NCBI RefSeq assembly: GCF_041927875.1
Contig: NZ_JBHFHN010000012.1
Reading direction: 5' to 3' (one strand)
DNA from: Paracoccus sp041927875
GTDB lineage: Bacteria; Pseudomonadota; Alphaproteobacteria; Rhodobacterales; Rhodobacteraceae
DNA: 64,000 nucleotides
Below, in pieces: positions 33,261 to 42,387 of this stretch (its first letter is position 1; every line of letters begins with the position of its first letter). Under the pieces are notes generated by a model. The model did no database searches, was not told the DNA's origin, and saw nothing but the letters and a program-made list of their open reading frames with translations. Made by a program: the position numbers and the translations under genes.

Positions 33261-33925
33261 TGCTGTTTGCCGCCGGGCTTGGCACCCGCATGGGCGCGCT
33301 GACCGCGACCCGGCCCAAGCCGCTGATCCCGGTCGGCGGGCGCTGCCTGCTGGATCACGCGCTGGATCTGGCGCAGGGCGCGGGCCTGCCGCGCGTTGTG
33401 GCCAATGTCCACTACCTTCCCGATCAGATCCGCGCGCATCTGGCCGGGCGTGATGTGGCGATTTCGGATGAAACCGACAAGCTGCTGGAAACCGGGGGCG
33501 GCCTGCGCAAGGCTCTGCCCTTGCTGGGTGCGGGGCCGGTGCTGACGCTGAACACCGATGCGGTCTGGACCGGGCCGAATGTGCTGGCGGCGCTGCGCAC
33601 GGCCTGGCGGCCCGGCATGGGGGCGCTGGTCGCGCTGGTGCCGCTGGACCGCGCCACCGGCCATCGCGGCAGCGGCGATTTCGCGCTAGATGATCAGGGC
33701 CGGATCACCCGACCCGGCCCCTTTGTCTATACCGGCGCGCAGGCCATCGACCCCGCCGATCTGGCGCTGATCGATCAGGACGCCTTTTCGCTGAACCTGC
33801 TGTGGAACCGGATGATCGCACAGGGCCGGATGTTCGGCCTGATCCATCCCGGCGGCTGGTGCGATGTCGGCCAGCCCCAGTCGATCCCGCTGGCCGAGGC
33901 GCTGCTGGCCGGGGCCGCGCCATGA
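33236..33925 (+). CDS. MurU-like N-acetylmuramate-1-phosphate uridylyltransferase
   Basis: A 229-residue nucleotidyltransferase. The N-terminal LFAAGLGTRMGALTATRPKPLIPVGG (G-x-G-T-R-x(8)-PKP) and the LNTDAVW metal-binding segment are typical of the NTP_transferase family. In Pseudomonas, MurU converts MurNAc-1-phosphate to UDP-MurNAc after AmgK, bypassing fosfomycin-sensitive MurA. The AmgK-like kinase domain just upstream overlaps it by 25 bases and addB overlaps its stop by four, so all belong to one transcript. The alternative is another sugar-1-phosphate nucleotidyltransferase. Confidence 0.78.
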   Translation: MRTTPDALMLFAAGLGTRMGALTATRPKPLIPVGGRCLLDHALDLAQGAGLPRVVANVHYLPDQIRAHLAGRDVAISDETDKLLETGGGLRKALPLLGAGPVLTLNTDAVWTGPNVLAALRTAWRPGMGALVALVPLDRATGHRGSGDFALDDQGRITRPGPFVYTGAQAIDPADLALIDQDAFSLNLLWNRMIAQGRMFGLIHPGGWCDVGQPQSIPLAEALLAGAAP

Positions 33926-36873
33926 TCCCGCCCGGCGTCCATGCGCTGCCACCCGGCGCCGATTTCGCCCGGCTTCTGGTGCGTGGCCTGATTGCCGCGA
34001 TGGCCGATCAGCCGCCCGAGGCGATGGCGCGGGTCACGCTGATCCTGAACGCCGGTCGGATGATGCGGTCGGTGCGGACAGCCTTCGCCGAGGCGGGCGC
34101 GGGCTTTCTGCCGCGCCTGCGGCTGGTCACCGATCTGGGCGCCGATCCGCGCCTGCCGTTCCCGCCCGCTGTGCCCTCCCTGCGCCGCCGGTTGGAGCTG
34201 GCGCAACTGGTCGCGCGGCTGACGGCGGGACAGGCGGATATGGCGGCGGGCACCTCGGTTCACGCGCTTGCCGACAGCCTGGCGGCGCTCTTGGCCGAGA
34301 TGCAGACCGAGGGCGTGACCCCCGACCGCCTGGCCGCCATCGAGGTCGAAGGCCACGCCGCGCATTGGGATCGCAGCCTGCGGTTCCTGAACCTGATCGC
34401 GCCCTATTTCGACGATGGCGCCGCCCCCGATGCCGCCGCGCGCCAGGCCCGCGCCGTCGCCTGGCAGATCGCTGAATGGCAGCGCCACCCGCCCGAAGAC
34501 CCGGTGGTGATCGCAGGCTCTACCGGGTCGCGCGGGGCGACGCGCGATCTGATGGTGGCGATTGCCCGGCTGGCGCGTGGCACGGTGGTGCTGCCGGGTT
34601 TCGACACCGACCTTCCCGATGCGGTCTGGGCGGCGCTGGACGGCGATCCCACCCCGGCCGAGGATCACCCGCAATACCGTTTTCGCCCGCTGTTGCAGTC
34701 GCTGGGCCTGCGCCCGTCGCAGGTGGGCCGATGGCTGGGGGCAGGGGCGCCCGTGCCCGAGCGCGCGGCGCTGGTGTCGATGGCGCTGCGCCCGGCACCG
34801 GTCACCGATCAATGGCTGGCCGAGGGGCCGAACCTGCCCGATCTGGCCGCCGCCATGGCCGGGGTCACGCTGATCGACGCCCCCGACCCGCGATCCGAGG
34901 CCGGGGCGATTGCGCTGATCCTGCGCGATGCGGTCAATGCGGGGCAGCAGGCGGCGCTGATCAGCCCCGACCGGGTGCTGACGCGGCGGGTCGCCGCTGC
35001 GCTGGATCGCTGGGGCATCCGCCCCGATGACAGCGCCGGTGAGCCGCTGCCCCAGACCGCGCCGGGCCGCCTGATCCGCCATGTCGCTGCCGCTTTCGGT
35101 CGCCGGGTGGGGATCGAGACGCTGCTGGTGATCCTCAAGCATCCGCTGACGGCGGCGGGCGCGGCGCGCGGCGATCACCTGCGGCTGACCCGAGCGCTGG
35201 AACTGCATCTGCGCCGTCGCGGCCCCGCCTTCCCCGAGGGCGCGGCGCTGACCGCATGGGCCGCGCGGCGCGGCGATCCGGTGGCGGTGGCCTGGGCGGA
35301 TTGGCTGGGCCAGGTCTGCGCCGCGCTAAACCAGCCAGCCGAGGCCGCGCCCTTGCCCGATTGGGTCGCCCGGCTTGATGCGGCCTTGGCGCTGATCGGT
35401 GGCGGCCCGATGGGCGAAACCGCGCTGTGGGATCAGGCCGATGGCCGCGCCGCCCGTGCCGTTCTGGACGGCCTGACCGCCGAGGCCGCGCATGGCGGCG
35501 CGATGTCGGCCCCCGATTTCGCCGATCTGCTGGGCGGCCTGCTGACCGGCCTGCGAGTGCCGCCGGTGATCGGCGTGCATCCGCAGGTGCAGTTCCTGGG
35601 CACACAAGAGGCCCGCGCGATCACCGCCGATCTGGTCATTCTGGGCGGGCTGACCGAAGGCAGTTGGCCTGCCGCGCCCGCGCCCGACCCTTGGCTCTCG
35701 CGGCCGATGCGGATGCAGGCGGGGCTGCTGCTGCCGGAACGGCGCATCGGCCTTCAGGCGCATGATTTCCAGCAAGCGGTGAACGCGCCGCGCGTGGTCA
35801 TCAGCCATGCCCGCCGCGATGACGAGGCCGAGATGGTGCCATCCCGCTGGGTGTCGCGGATCGCGAACCTGCTGGGTGGGCTGCCGGATCGGGGAGGCCC
35901 GCAGGTGCTGGCGCAGGCGCGGGCGCGGGGTCAGGTCTGGCTGGATCTGGCCGCGCGGCTGGATCTGCCGCGCGACGACCTGCCGGTGGCGGTGCGCCAG
36001 CCCGCGCCGCGTCCCTCGCCCCGGCCGGGGGTGGCGCTGCGGCCGCGCGAACTGCCGGTCACCGACATCGCCCGGCTGCTGCGCGACCCCTATGCGATCT
36101 ACGCCCGCCGCATCCTGCGCCTGCGCCCGCTGGACCCGATCCGGCCTTCGCCCGATGCGGCGCTGCGCGGCACCGCTCTGCATGACGTGATCGAGGCGTT
36201 CATCGCGCAGCGTCCCGACGGGGATGAGACCCCGGCGCAGGCCCGCGCCCGCCTGCTGAACCAGGCGGAGGCAGTGTTCGAGGCGACCGTTCCCTGGCCC
36301 GCGCAGCGCCGGTTCTGGCTGGCGCGCGTTGCCGGTTTCGCCGATGCGCTGATCGCCGCCGAGGCCGCGCGTCGCCCGCTGATCGCGGCATCGCATCTGG
36401 AGGCCGAGGCGCAGGGTCGAATGGTGCTGCCCGCGCTGGATTTCACCCTGACCGCACGGCCCGACCGGATCGACCTGCTGAACGATGGTACGGCGGCGAT
36501 CTTTGACTACAAATCCGGCACACCGCCGTCGGAAACGCAGGCGCTGGCCTATGACCGGCAGCTTCTGCTTGAGGCGGTGATGGCCCGCGCCGGGGCCTTT
36601 GCCGCGCTGGATGGCCCGCGCGACGTCAGCGACCTGCGCTATATCCGCCTGGGCGGCGACGCGCGTGAGGTGGCCTTGCCCGTCGATCACGACACGCTGG
36701 ACCGCATCGGGGATCAGTTGGCGGCGCTGATCGCGGCCTATGACGAGCCGGCGCAGGGCTATACCGCGCGCCGCGCCATGCACCGGCTGACCGACCGCAG
36801 CGATTACGATCACCTGTCGCGCTTTGGCGAATGGTCGCTGGCCGATGACCCCGTGCCGCAGGACATGCCATGA
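33922..36873 (+). CDS. addB: Double-strand break repair protein AddB
   Basis: A 983-residue subunit of the AddAB helicase-nuclease that processes broken DNA ends for RecA. The C-terminal nuclease domain shows ARPDRID and IFDYKSGTPP with downstream Gln-rich elements (ETQALAYDRQLLLEAVM). The N-terminal domain is an inactivated helicase without a normal Walker A, as in alphaproteobacterial AddB. I see no four-cysteine iron-sulfur cluster, again normal for this class. The start at 33922 overlaps the MurU-like stop (ATGA), and addA starts in the last bases of addB. Confidence 0.92.
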   Translation: MIPPGVHALPPGADFARLLVRGLIAAMADQPPEAMARVTLILNAGRMMRSVRTAFAEAGAGFLPRLRLVTDLGADPRLPFPPAVPSLRRRLELAQLVARLTAGQADMAAGTSVHALADSLAALLAEMQTEGVTPDRLAAIEVEGHAAHWDRSLRFLNLIAPYFDDGAAPDAAARQARAVAWQIAEWQRHPPEDPVVIAGSTGSRGATRDLMVAIARLARGTVVLPGFDTDLPDAVWAALDGDPTPAEDHPQYRFRPLLQSLGLRPSQVGRWLGAGAPVPERAALVSMALRPAPVTDQWLAEGPNLPDLAAAMAGVTLIDAPDPRSEAGAIALILRDAVNAGQQAALISPDRVLTRRVAAALDRWGIRPDDSAGEPLPQTAPGRLIRHVAAAFGRRVGIETLLVILKHPLTAAGAARGDHLRLTRALELHLRRRGPAFPEGAALTAWAARRGDPVAVAWADWLGQVCAALNQPAEAAPLPDWVARLDAALALIGGGPMGETALWDQADGRAARAVLDGLTAEAAHGGAMSAPDFADLLGGLLTGLRVPPVIGVHPQVQFLGTQEARAITADLVILGGLTEGSWPAAPAPDPWLSRPMRMQAGLLLPERRIGLQAHDFQQAVNAPRVVISHARRDDEAEMVPSRWVSRIANLLGGLPDRGGPQVLAQARARGQVWLDLAARLDLPRDDLPVAVRQPAPRPSPRPGVALRPRELPVTDIARLLRDPYAIYARRILRLRPLDPIRPSPDAALRGTALHDVIEAFIAQRPDGDETPAQARARLLNQAEAVFEATVPWPAQRRFWLARVAGFADALIAAEAARRPLIAASHLEAEAQGRMVLPALDFTLTARPDRIDLLNDGTAAIFDYKSGTPPSETQALAYDRQLLLEAVMARAGAFAALDGPRDVSDLRYIRLGGDAREVALPVDHDTLDRIGDQLAALIAAYDEPAQGYTARRAMHRLTDRSDYDHLSRFGEWSLADDPVPQDMP

Positions 36874-39800
36874 CCCAGCCCGCCTTTGACGCCGCCACCC
36901 TGGCCCAGGTACGGGCCGCGCATCCCGGCCGGTCCACCTGGCTGACCGCCAATGCGGGGTCGGGCAAGACCCGCGTGCTGACCGACCGCGTGGCGCGGCT
37001 TTTGCTGAACGGCGCCGATCCGGCGCGCATCCTGTGCCTGACCTATACCAAGGCCGCCGCCGCCGAAATGCAGAACCGCCTGCTGCGGCGGCTGGGCGAA
37101 TGGGCGATGCTGCCCGCCGCCGATCTGACCCAGGCGCTGCTGGCCCTGGGTGAGGAGGCCCCCGACGACGCGGCTCTGGCGCGTGCCCGCCGCCTGTTCG
37201 CGCGCGCCATCGAAACGCCGGGCGGGCTGAAGATCCAGACGATCCACGCCTTTTGCGCGGGCCTCTTGCGGCGCTTTCCGCTGGAGGCCGGGGTGCCGCA
37301 TCAGTTCACCGAGATGGACGACCGCACTGCCCGCCTGCTGGCCGCCGACATTCTTGAGGACATGGCCAGCGGTGATGACCGTGCCGTGCTGGACGATCTG
37401 GCGACGATCTTTGGCGGCGATGCGATCGACGGCCTGACCGGCGCGATCATCCGCCATGCCGCGGTGTTGTCGGCGGATCCGGCGCCCGATGATCTGCGCG
37501 CGGCGCTGGACCTGCCGCCCGGCTACGACGCCGCGCGGCTGACCGCCGAAGTGTTCCTGGGGGCCGAGGCCGACCTGTTCGCGGCGCTGATCCCGGTGCT
37601 GGCGGCGGCGGGCGGGAATGATCGAAAGCTGTCCGATCTGCTGTCCGGTCTGCCCATGCCCCTTGGCCTGACGGCCCTGCCCGCGCTGGAAGGGGCCTTG
37701 CTTTACGGCGCAAAAGCCAAGGCCGGGCCGTTCACCGCCAAGATCGGCGCGGTGCCGACCAAGGCCAGCCAAAAGGCGCTGCCTCCCGCGCTTCTGGACC
37801 GCCTGAACGACCTGATGGCGCGGGTCGAGGCCGCGCGGCCCCGCCGCCTGGGGCTGCTGACGGCGGAACGCAGCCTTATCCTGCACCGCTTTGCCCGCGC
37901 CTTCCTCGCCCGCTACCGCGCCGCCAAGATGGCGCGCGGCTGGCTGGATTTCGACGATCTGATCACTCATGCCGGGCGGCTCTTGACCGACCCCTCGGTT
38001 GCCGATTGGGTGCTGTTCCGGCTGGATGGCGGCATCGATCACGTCTTGGTCGACGAGGCGCAGGACACCAGCCCCGGCCAGTGGCAGGTGATCGACCGGC
38101 TGACCGGCGAGTTCACAGCGGGCGAGGGCGCGCGCCGTCGCCCGCCCACGCTGTTTGTCGTGGGCGACCGCAAGCAGTCGATCTATTCCTTTCAGGGTGC
38201 CGACCTGACCGAGTTCGACCGCCGCCGCGCCGCCTTTCTGGAGGCCTTTGCCGCCGCGGGGCAGCCGATGCAGGATCTGACGCTGGCCCATTCGTTCCGA
38301 TCCTCACCCGCGATCCTGACGGCGGTCGACGCGACCTTTGCCGAAGCCGCCGCCGGTCTGGGCGGTGCGCCGCATCACATCGCCTTTCACGGCGATCATC
38401 CGGGCCGGGTCGATCTGTGGCCTGCGATTGTGGGCGATGATGCCGAAAAGATCCGCGATTACGATGATCCGGTCGACCTGAAGGCCCCGGACCGCCCGGC
38501 GATCGACCTGGCGCGGCTGATCGCGGCCCGCATCCGGGCGATGATCGACAACCGCGAACAGGTGCCGGGCCGTGGTCCCGCCGATCCGCCGCGCCCGATC
38601 ACCGAAGGCGACGTGCTGATCCTGGTGCAGCGAAGGTCAGATCTGTTCGGCGCCATCATCGCCGAATGCAAGGCCGCCGGGCTGGCCGTGGCCGGGGCCG
38701 ACCGGCTGAAGCTGGCGGCCGAAATCGCCGTGCGCGACATTCGCGCGGCACTGTCGGTGCTGGCGACGCCCGATGACGACCTTGCCTTGGCCGAGGTGCT
38801 GCGCTCACCCCTGATCGGCTGGACCGAGGCCGAGCTGTTCGCCCTGGCCCAGCCCCGCCCTGCAACCCTGTGGGAGGCGCTGCGCAACGCCGGTGACAGC
38901 CCGGCGCTGGCGCTGCTGAACGACCTGCGCGACCGCGCCGATTTCCTGCGCCCGCATGAGGTGATCGACCGGCTGCTGACCCGCCACCGGGGCCGCGAAC
39001 GCCTGCTGGCGCGCCTTGGTCCCGAGGCCGAAGATGGGATCGACGTGCTGTTGGCGCAGGCTTTGGCCTATGAACGCGCCGAGGTGCCCAGCCTGACCGG
39101 TTTCCTGGTCTGGCTGGATGCCGATGACGTGCAGGTCAAGCGGCAGATGGAGGGGGCGGGCCACGCCATCCGGGTGATGACCGTCCACGGCGCCAAGGGG
39201 CTTGAGGCGCCGATCGTCATCATGCCCGACACCGCCAAGCCCAAGACCGAACGCGCCCCGCCGCAACTGATGCCGGTGTCTGACGGCGGCCCGCTGCTGT
39301 GGCGTGCTGCCCAGCCCGACCGCCCGCCAGCGATGACGACGCTGGCCGAGGACGCGAGCCTGGCCGAGCACCATGAACGCGCCCGGCTGATGTATGTGGC
39401 GATGACGCGGGCGGAAAGCTGGCTGATCGTCGCGGCGGCAGGCGATGCGGCGGCGCCCAGTTGGCACGCCGATGTCGCCGCCGGTCTGGCGCGCTGTGGC
39501 GCCGCATCCTGCGCCGATCCGGCGGGCGATGACCTGCCCGGCCCGGTGCTGCGGCTGGCGCATGGAGATTGGCCACAGACGCTTGGCGCTGCGGCGCTTG
39601 GCCCCTCGGGGGGCGTCGTCGTTCCTGCGCCCGCGCCCGCCGACCCTTTGCCCCACTGGGCGCTGACGCCCGCGCCGCCCCCCGTGCCCGGCCCGCAGCC
39701 GGTCACCGCGACGGGCCTTGGCGGGGCCAAGGCCATGGTGCGGGCGGAAACCGATGCGCCGGGGGCCTCGGACCTGCCTGGACCGGGGGCCGAACTGATC

Positions 39801-40295
39801 CGCGCCCAGGCGATGCAGGCCGGGGATCGGCTGCACCGGCTGCTGGACCTGCTGCCCGGCGCGGCCGATCCCGCAAGCCTTGCCGCCGCGCTGGAGGCCA
39901 CGCCCGACGAACTGGCGCGCGCTCAGGCGATCTTGGCGCGCGCCGATCTGGACCTGCCGGATGCCGAGGTGCTGACCGAGGTCGACATTGCCGCGCCCCC
40001 GCCCTGGCCCGGTGCCGGGCCGCTGATCGGCAGTATCGACCGGCTGTCGATCACCGCCGATCGGCTGCGGATCGTCGATTACAAATCGAACGCCGCAGTG
40101 CCCGCCACCGCTGACGACATCCCCGACGGCCTGCTGCGGCAGTTGGGGGCCTATCATGCGGCGGTCACGCAGATTTATCCGGGGCGCGCGGTCGAACTGG
40201 CGATCCTGTGGACGGCGACCGGGCTGCTGATGCCGGTGCCTGCCGATCTAGCGGCGCGGGCCTTTGCCGCAGCGGCGCCGGGGCGGTTGGCTTGA
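36870..40295 (+). CDS. addA: Double-strand break repair helicase-nuclease AddA
   Basis: A 1141-residue UvrD-like helicase fused to a RecB-type nuclease. Walker A is ANAGSGKTRVL (about residues 27-37), motif Ia/Ib includes LTYTKAAAAEM, motif II is DEAQDTSPGQW and motif III VGDRKQSIYSFQGAD. The helicase motifs VMTVHGAKGLEAP and MYVAMTRAE come later. The nuclease domain contains IGSIDRL and RLRIVDYKSN. It starts four bases inside addB and carries out ATP-driven unwinding and strand degradation with it. Confidence 0.95.
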   Translation: MTQPAFDAATLAQVRAAHPGRSTWLTANAGSGKTRVLTDRVARLLLNGADPARILCLTYTKAAAAEMQNRLLRRLGEWAMLPAADLTQALLALGEEAPDDAALARARRLFARAIETPGGLKIQTIHAFCAGLLRRFPLEAGVPHQFTEMDDRTARLLAADILEDMASGDDRAVLDDLATIFGGDAIDGLTGAIIRHAAVLSADPAPDDLRAALDLPPGYDAARLTAEVFLGAEADLFAALIPVLAAAGGNDRKLSDLLSGLPMPLGLTALPALEGALLYGAKAKAGPFTAKIGAVPTKASQKALPPALLDRLNDLMARVEAARPRRLGLLTAERSLILHRFARAFLARYRAAKMARGWLDFDDLITHAGRLLTDPSVADWVLFRLDGGIDHVLVDEAQDTSPGQWQVIDRLTGEFTAGEGARRRPPTLFVVGDRKQSIYSFQGADLTEFDRRRAAFLEAFAAAGQPMQDLTLAHSFRSSPAILTAVDATFAEAAAGLGGAPHHIAFHGDHPGRVDLWPAIVGDDAEKIRDYDDPVDLKAPDRPAIDLARLIAARIRAMIDNREQVPGRGPADPPRPITEGDVLILVQRRSDLFGAIIAECKAAGLAVAGADRLKLAAEIAVRDIRAALSVLATPDDDLALAEVLRSPLIGWTEAELFALAQPRPATLWEALRNAGDSPALALLNDLRDRADFLRPHEVIDRLLTRHRGRERLLARLGPEAEDGIDVLLAQALAYERAEVPSLTGFLVWLDADDVQVKRQMEGAGHAIRVMTVHGAKGLEAPIVIMPDTAKPKTERAPPQLMPVSDGGPLLWRAAQPDRPPAMTTLAEDASLAEHHERARLMYVAMTRAESWLIVAAAGDAAAPSWHADVAAGLARCGAASCADPAGDDLPGPVLRLAHGDWPQTLGAAALGPSGGVVVPAPAPADPLPHWALTPAPPPVPGPQPVTATGLGGAKAMVRAETDAPGASDLPGPGAELIRAQAMQAGDRLHRLLDLLPGAADPASLAAALEATPDELARAQAILARADLDLPDAEVLTEVDIAAPPPWPGAGPLIGSIDRLSITADRLRIVDYKSNAAVPATADDIPDGLLRQLGAYHAAVTQIYPGRAVELAILWTATGLLMPVPADLAARAFAAAAPGRLA

Positions 40296-40354
40296 CGCGC
40301 GCGGGGGGCGACCCTACCTTGCCCCCTGACCACGCCATTTGCAGGAGACCACCC

Positions 40355-40681
40355 ATGGCCGGAGCCACCGTCGCCGTTTCGGACGCCACTTTCGACGCCG
40401 AAGTGCGCCAATCCCCGATCCCCGTCGTCGTCGATTTCTGGGCCGAATGGTGCGGCCCCTGCCGGCAGATCGGCCCCTCGCTTGAGGAACTGGCCAGCGA
40501 ATATGCGGGCAAGGTCAAGATCGTCAAGGTGAACGTCGACGAGAACCCGGAAAGCCCGGCGGTTCTGGGCGTGCGCGGCATCCCGGCGCTGTTCCTGTTC
40601 AAGGACGGCCAGGTCGTGTCGAACAAGATCGGCGCCGCGCCCAAGGCCGCGCTGAAAAGCTGGATCGACAGCGCGATCTGA
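40355..40681 (+). CDS. trxA: Thioredoxin
   Basis: A 108-residue thioredoxin with the redox-active WCGPC (Cys33, Cys36), the VVDFWAEWCGPCRQ context, the cis-proline GIPALFLF and the conserved C-terminal helix. It reduces protein disulfides in the cytoplasm and receives electrons from thioredoxin reductase. The start at 40355 follows AGGAGA and gives the family length; the frame extends upstream into addA. It lies 59 bp after addA and is closed by an intrinsic terminator. Confidence 0.96.
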   Translation: MAGATVAVSDATFDAEVRQSPIPVVVDFWAEWCGPCRQIGPSLEELASEYAGKVKIVKVNVDENPESPAVLGVRGIPALFLFKDGQVVSNKIGAAPKAALKSWIDSAI

Positions 40682-40701
40682 TCGCGCCAGATGCAGACCG
40701 G

Positions 40702-40726
40702 AAAGGGGCGCCTGGCGCCCCTTTTT
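40702..40726 (+). terminator. Intrinsic terminator after trxA
   Basis: A 10-bp stem (AAAGGGGCGC / GCGCCCCTTT) with a 3-nt loop and a short T-run. It ends at the stop codon of the convergent KpsC/S-like gene, so it may serve both directions. Confidence 0.85.
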
Positions 40727-41643
40727 CATGCAACTGGCCAGCCGTGGCGGGAAAGCGCCGCGATGATCTGATCGTCGGTATCGGGCGCATGGGCATTGAT
40801 CGCCTGCTGGCGCAGGAACCAGAACAGATAGCGGTCGAACGAGGGCCTGCGCTGCCGCGCCGCCTGAACCGCACGGTCCAACCCGTCGCGCGGCACCGAT
40901 GCCGCGATGTGGTGAAAATCGACCTCACCGAACAAAAGCGCCGGGCGATGCAGGAAAAAGCCGCGAAAGGCGGTGGCGCTGTTTTGCGTCACCACCAGCC
41001 CGGCCTGGCGCAGCGCGGCATCGCTGCCGCCCTTGCGAATGCGCAGGTTGGGAAAGGTCGTGGCCAACTGATCGAGCGCGCTGTGCTCGGCTTCGGTATG
41101 GACCTCATTGGGGTGCAGCGTCGCCAGCAGCGGGCGATCCGGGAAATGGCGGGCCGTCGTCTCGATCATTGCGATGGGCGAGGTCGACTGAAAGCTGCGC
41201 TGCTGGTCGAGCCGCCCTTGCAGAGCGATCAGCACCAGATCGCTGGGCGGCGGCACCTGCGGATCGTCAAACAGCCGCTTGCGCCAGCCGCGCGCGAACC
41301 CCTGCGCGGCGGCGGCGTCGATCGCAGCGGGGTCGAACTGCGCCTTGGCCACCGGCCAATCCCACCGGCGCCCCGTTGCCTCGATCCGCCAGAACGCCCC
41401 GACATAGGCGCGCCGACAGGTCAGGGCGCGGTCATGCGTCGGCTCATCCATGTGAAACAGCGCATAGCCGGGCTGATCGGGCGCGGCGGCGCGCGTCTCA
41501 GGTGTGGCGGGCAGCGCATCCACCCGCCAGTCGCGGGCGCGCAGGGCCGCCGTCAGCCGCGCGAAAAAATTGTGTTGCCCGGCCTGATGTTGGGCCAGGC
41601 TTGCGTCATCCAGGTAAATCGTCAAACGGCGCACATCATCCAT
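40726..41643 (-). CDS. Capsule polysaccharide (KpsC/KpsS-like) family protein
   Basis: A 305-residue protein without transmembrane segments. The C-terminal half has the pattern TLHPNEVH, GLVVTQNSATAFRGFFLHRPALLFGEVDF, similar to the Capsule_synth family (KpsC/KpsS Kdo-transferases), where a similar Ser/Thr-rich loop and a His bind the sugar donor. The N-terminal half is divergent. It is divergently oriented from hslV with 103 bp between. A capsule role is inference; there is no other capsule gene in the window. Confidence 0.5.
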   Translation of the reverse strand: MDDVRRLTIYLDDASLAQHQAGQHNFFARLTAALRARDWRVDALPATPETRAAAPDQPGYALFHMDEPTHDRALTCRRAYVGAFWRIEATGRRWDWPVAKAQFDPAAIDAAAAQGFARGWRKRLFDDPQVPPPSDLVLIALQGRLDQQRSFQSTSPIAMIETTARHFPDRPLLATLHPNEVHTEAEHSALDQLATTFPNLRIRKGGSDAALRQAGLVVTQNSATAFRGFFLHRPALLFGEVDFHHIAASVPRDGLDRAVQAARQRRPSFDRYLFWFLRQQAINAHAPDTDDQIIAALSRHGWPVA

Positions 41644-41691
41644 GCACGGCACGCTATCAGCGCCACCGCGCCGGTCAAGCGCGGCCTTTGC

Positions 41692-41720
41692 CTTGCACCA
41701 CGGGCACGCGCCCCTCATAT
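41692..41720 (+). promoter_or_regulatory. Candidate heat-shock (RpoH) promoter of hslV
   Basis: CTTGCA (41692-41697), a 13-bp spacer and CCCCTCATAT (41711-41720) resemble the sigma-32 consensus CTTGAAA-N(11-15)-CCCCATNT. The position, 26 bp before hslV, suits a heat-shock protease gene. Confidence 0.6.
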
Positions 41721-41746
41721 CTGATCGCAAAGGAATGAGGGGCCAG

Positions 41747-42316
41747 ATGGCAGAAGACAAGTTTCCCGGTTGGCACGGCACAACGATCATCGGCGTGCGC
41801 AAGGGCGGTCAGGTGGTGATCGCGGGCGACGGCCAGGTCAGCCTGGGCCAGACGGTCATCAAGGGCAGCGCCCGCAAGGTGCGCCGCCTGCGCCCCGGCG
41901 GGCATGAGGTGATCGCCGGTTTCGCCGGATCGACGGCAGATGCCTTTACCCTGCTGGAACGGCTTGAGAAAAAGCTGGAATCCGCCCCCGGCCAGTTGCA
42001 GCGCGCCTGTGTCGAACTGGCAAAGGACTGGCGCATGGACAAATATCTGCGCAACCTCGAGGCGATGCTGATCGTCACCGATGGCGACCAGCTTTATGTC
42101 ATCACCGGTGCCGGCGACGTGCTGGAGCCCGAACATGATGTCGCCGCCATCGGGTCGGGCGGCAATTACGCCCTGGCCGCCGCGCGCGGGCTGATGGAAA
42201 CCGATCAGGATGCCGAAACCATCGCCCGCAAGGCGATGGCGATCGCCGCCGATATCTGTGTCTATACCAATGGCCGCCTGACGGTCGAAACGCTGGCAGG
42301 TGGCACAGCCGCCTGA
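41747..42316 (+). CDS. hslV: ATP-dependent protease peptidase subunit HslV
   Basis: A 189-residue proteasome-like peptidase. The catalytic N-terminal threonine becomes exposed after removal of about 11 residues (FPGWHGTTIIGVRKGG, Thr12). Conserved elements follow: VVIAGDGQVSLGQTV, GFAGSTADAFTLLERLE and AIGSGGNYALAAARGL. It forms a two-ring dodecamer that HslU feeds with unfolded substrates. The start at 41747 has AGGGG in front. A possible RpoH promoter lies upstream. A membrane protein gene separates it from hslU, which is unusual. Confidence 0.95.
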   Translation: MAEDKFPGWHGTTIIGVRKGGQVVIAGDGQVSLGQTVIKGSARKVRRLRPGGHEVIAGFAGSTADAFTLLERLEKKLESAPGQLQRACVELAKDWRMDKYLRNLEAMLIVTDGDQLYVITGAGDVLEPEHDVAAIGSGGNYALAAARGLMETDQDAETIARKAMAIAADICVYTNGRLTVETLAGGTAA

Positions 42317-42337
42317 GGATCGGGCAAAGCGGAAGCT

Positions 42338-42367
42338 GCATTCCTCTTTGCCCAAATACTCATCCGC
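42338..42367 (-). repeat. Recurring intergenic motif, copy C
   Basis: On the minus strand GATGAGTATTTGGGCAAAGA with a G/A-rich tail, related to copies A and B. Its flank also forms an 8-bp inverted repeat GGGCAAAG (42322-42329) / CTTTGCCC (42346-42353) right after the hslV stop. Confidence 0.55.
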
Positions 42368-42387
42368 AGTCGGGGCCGGGAGGGCCG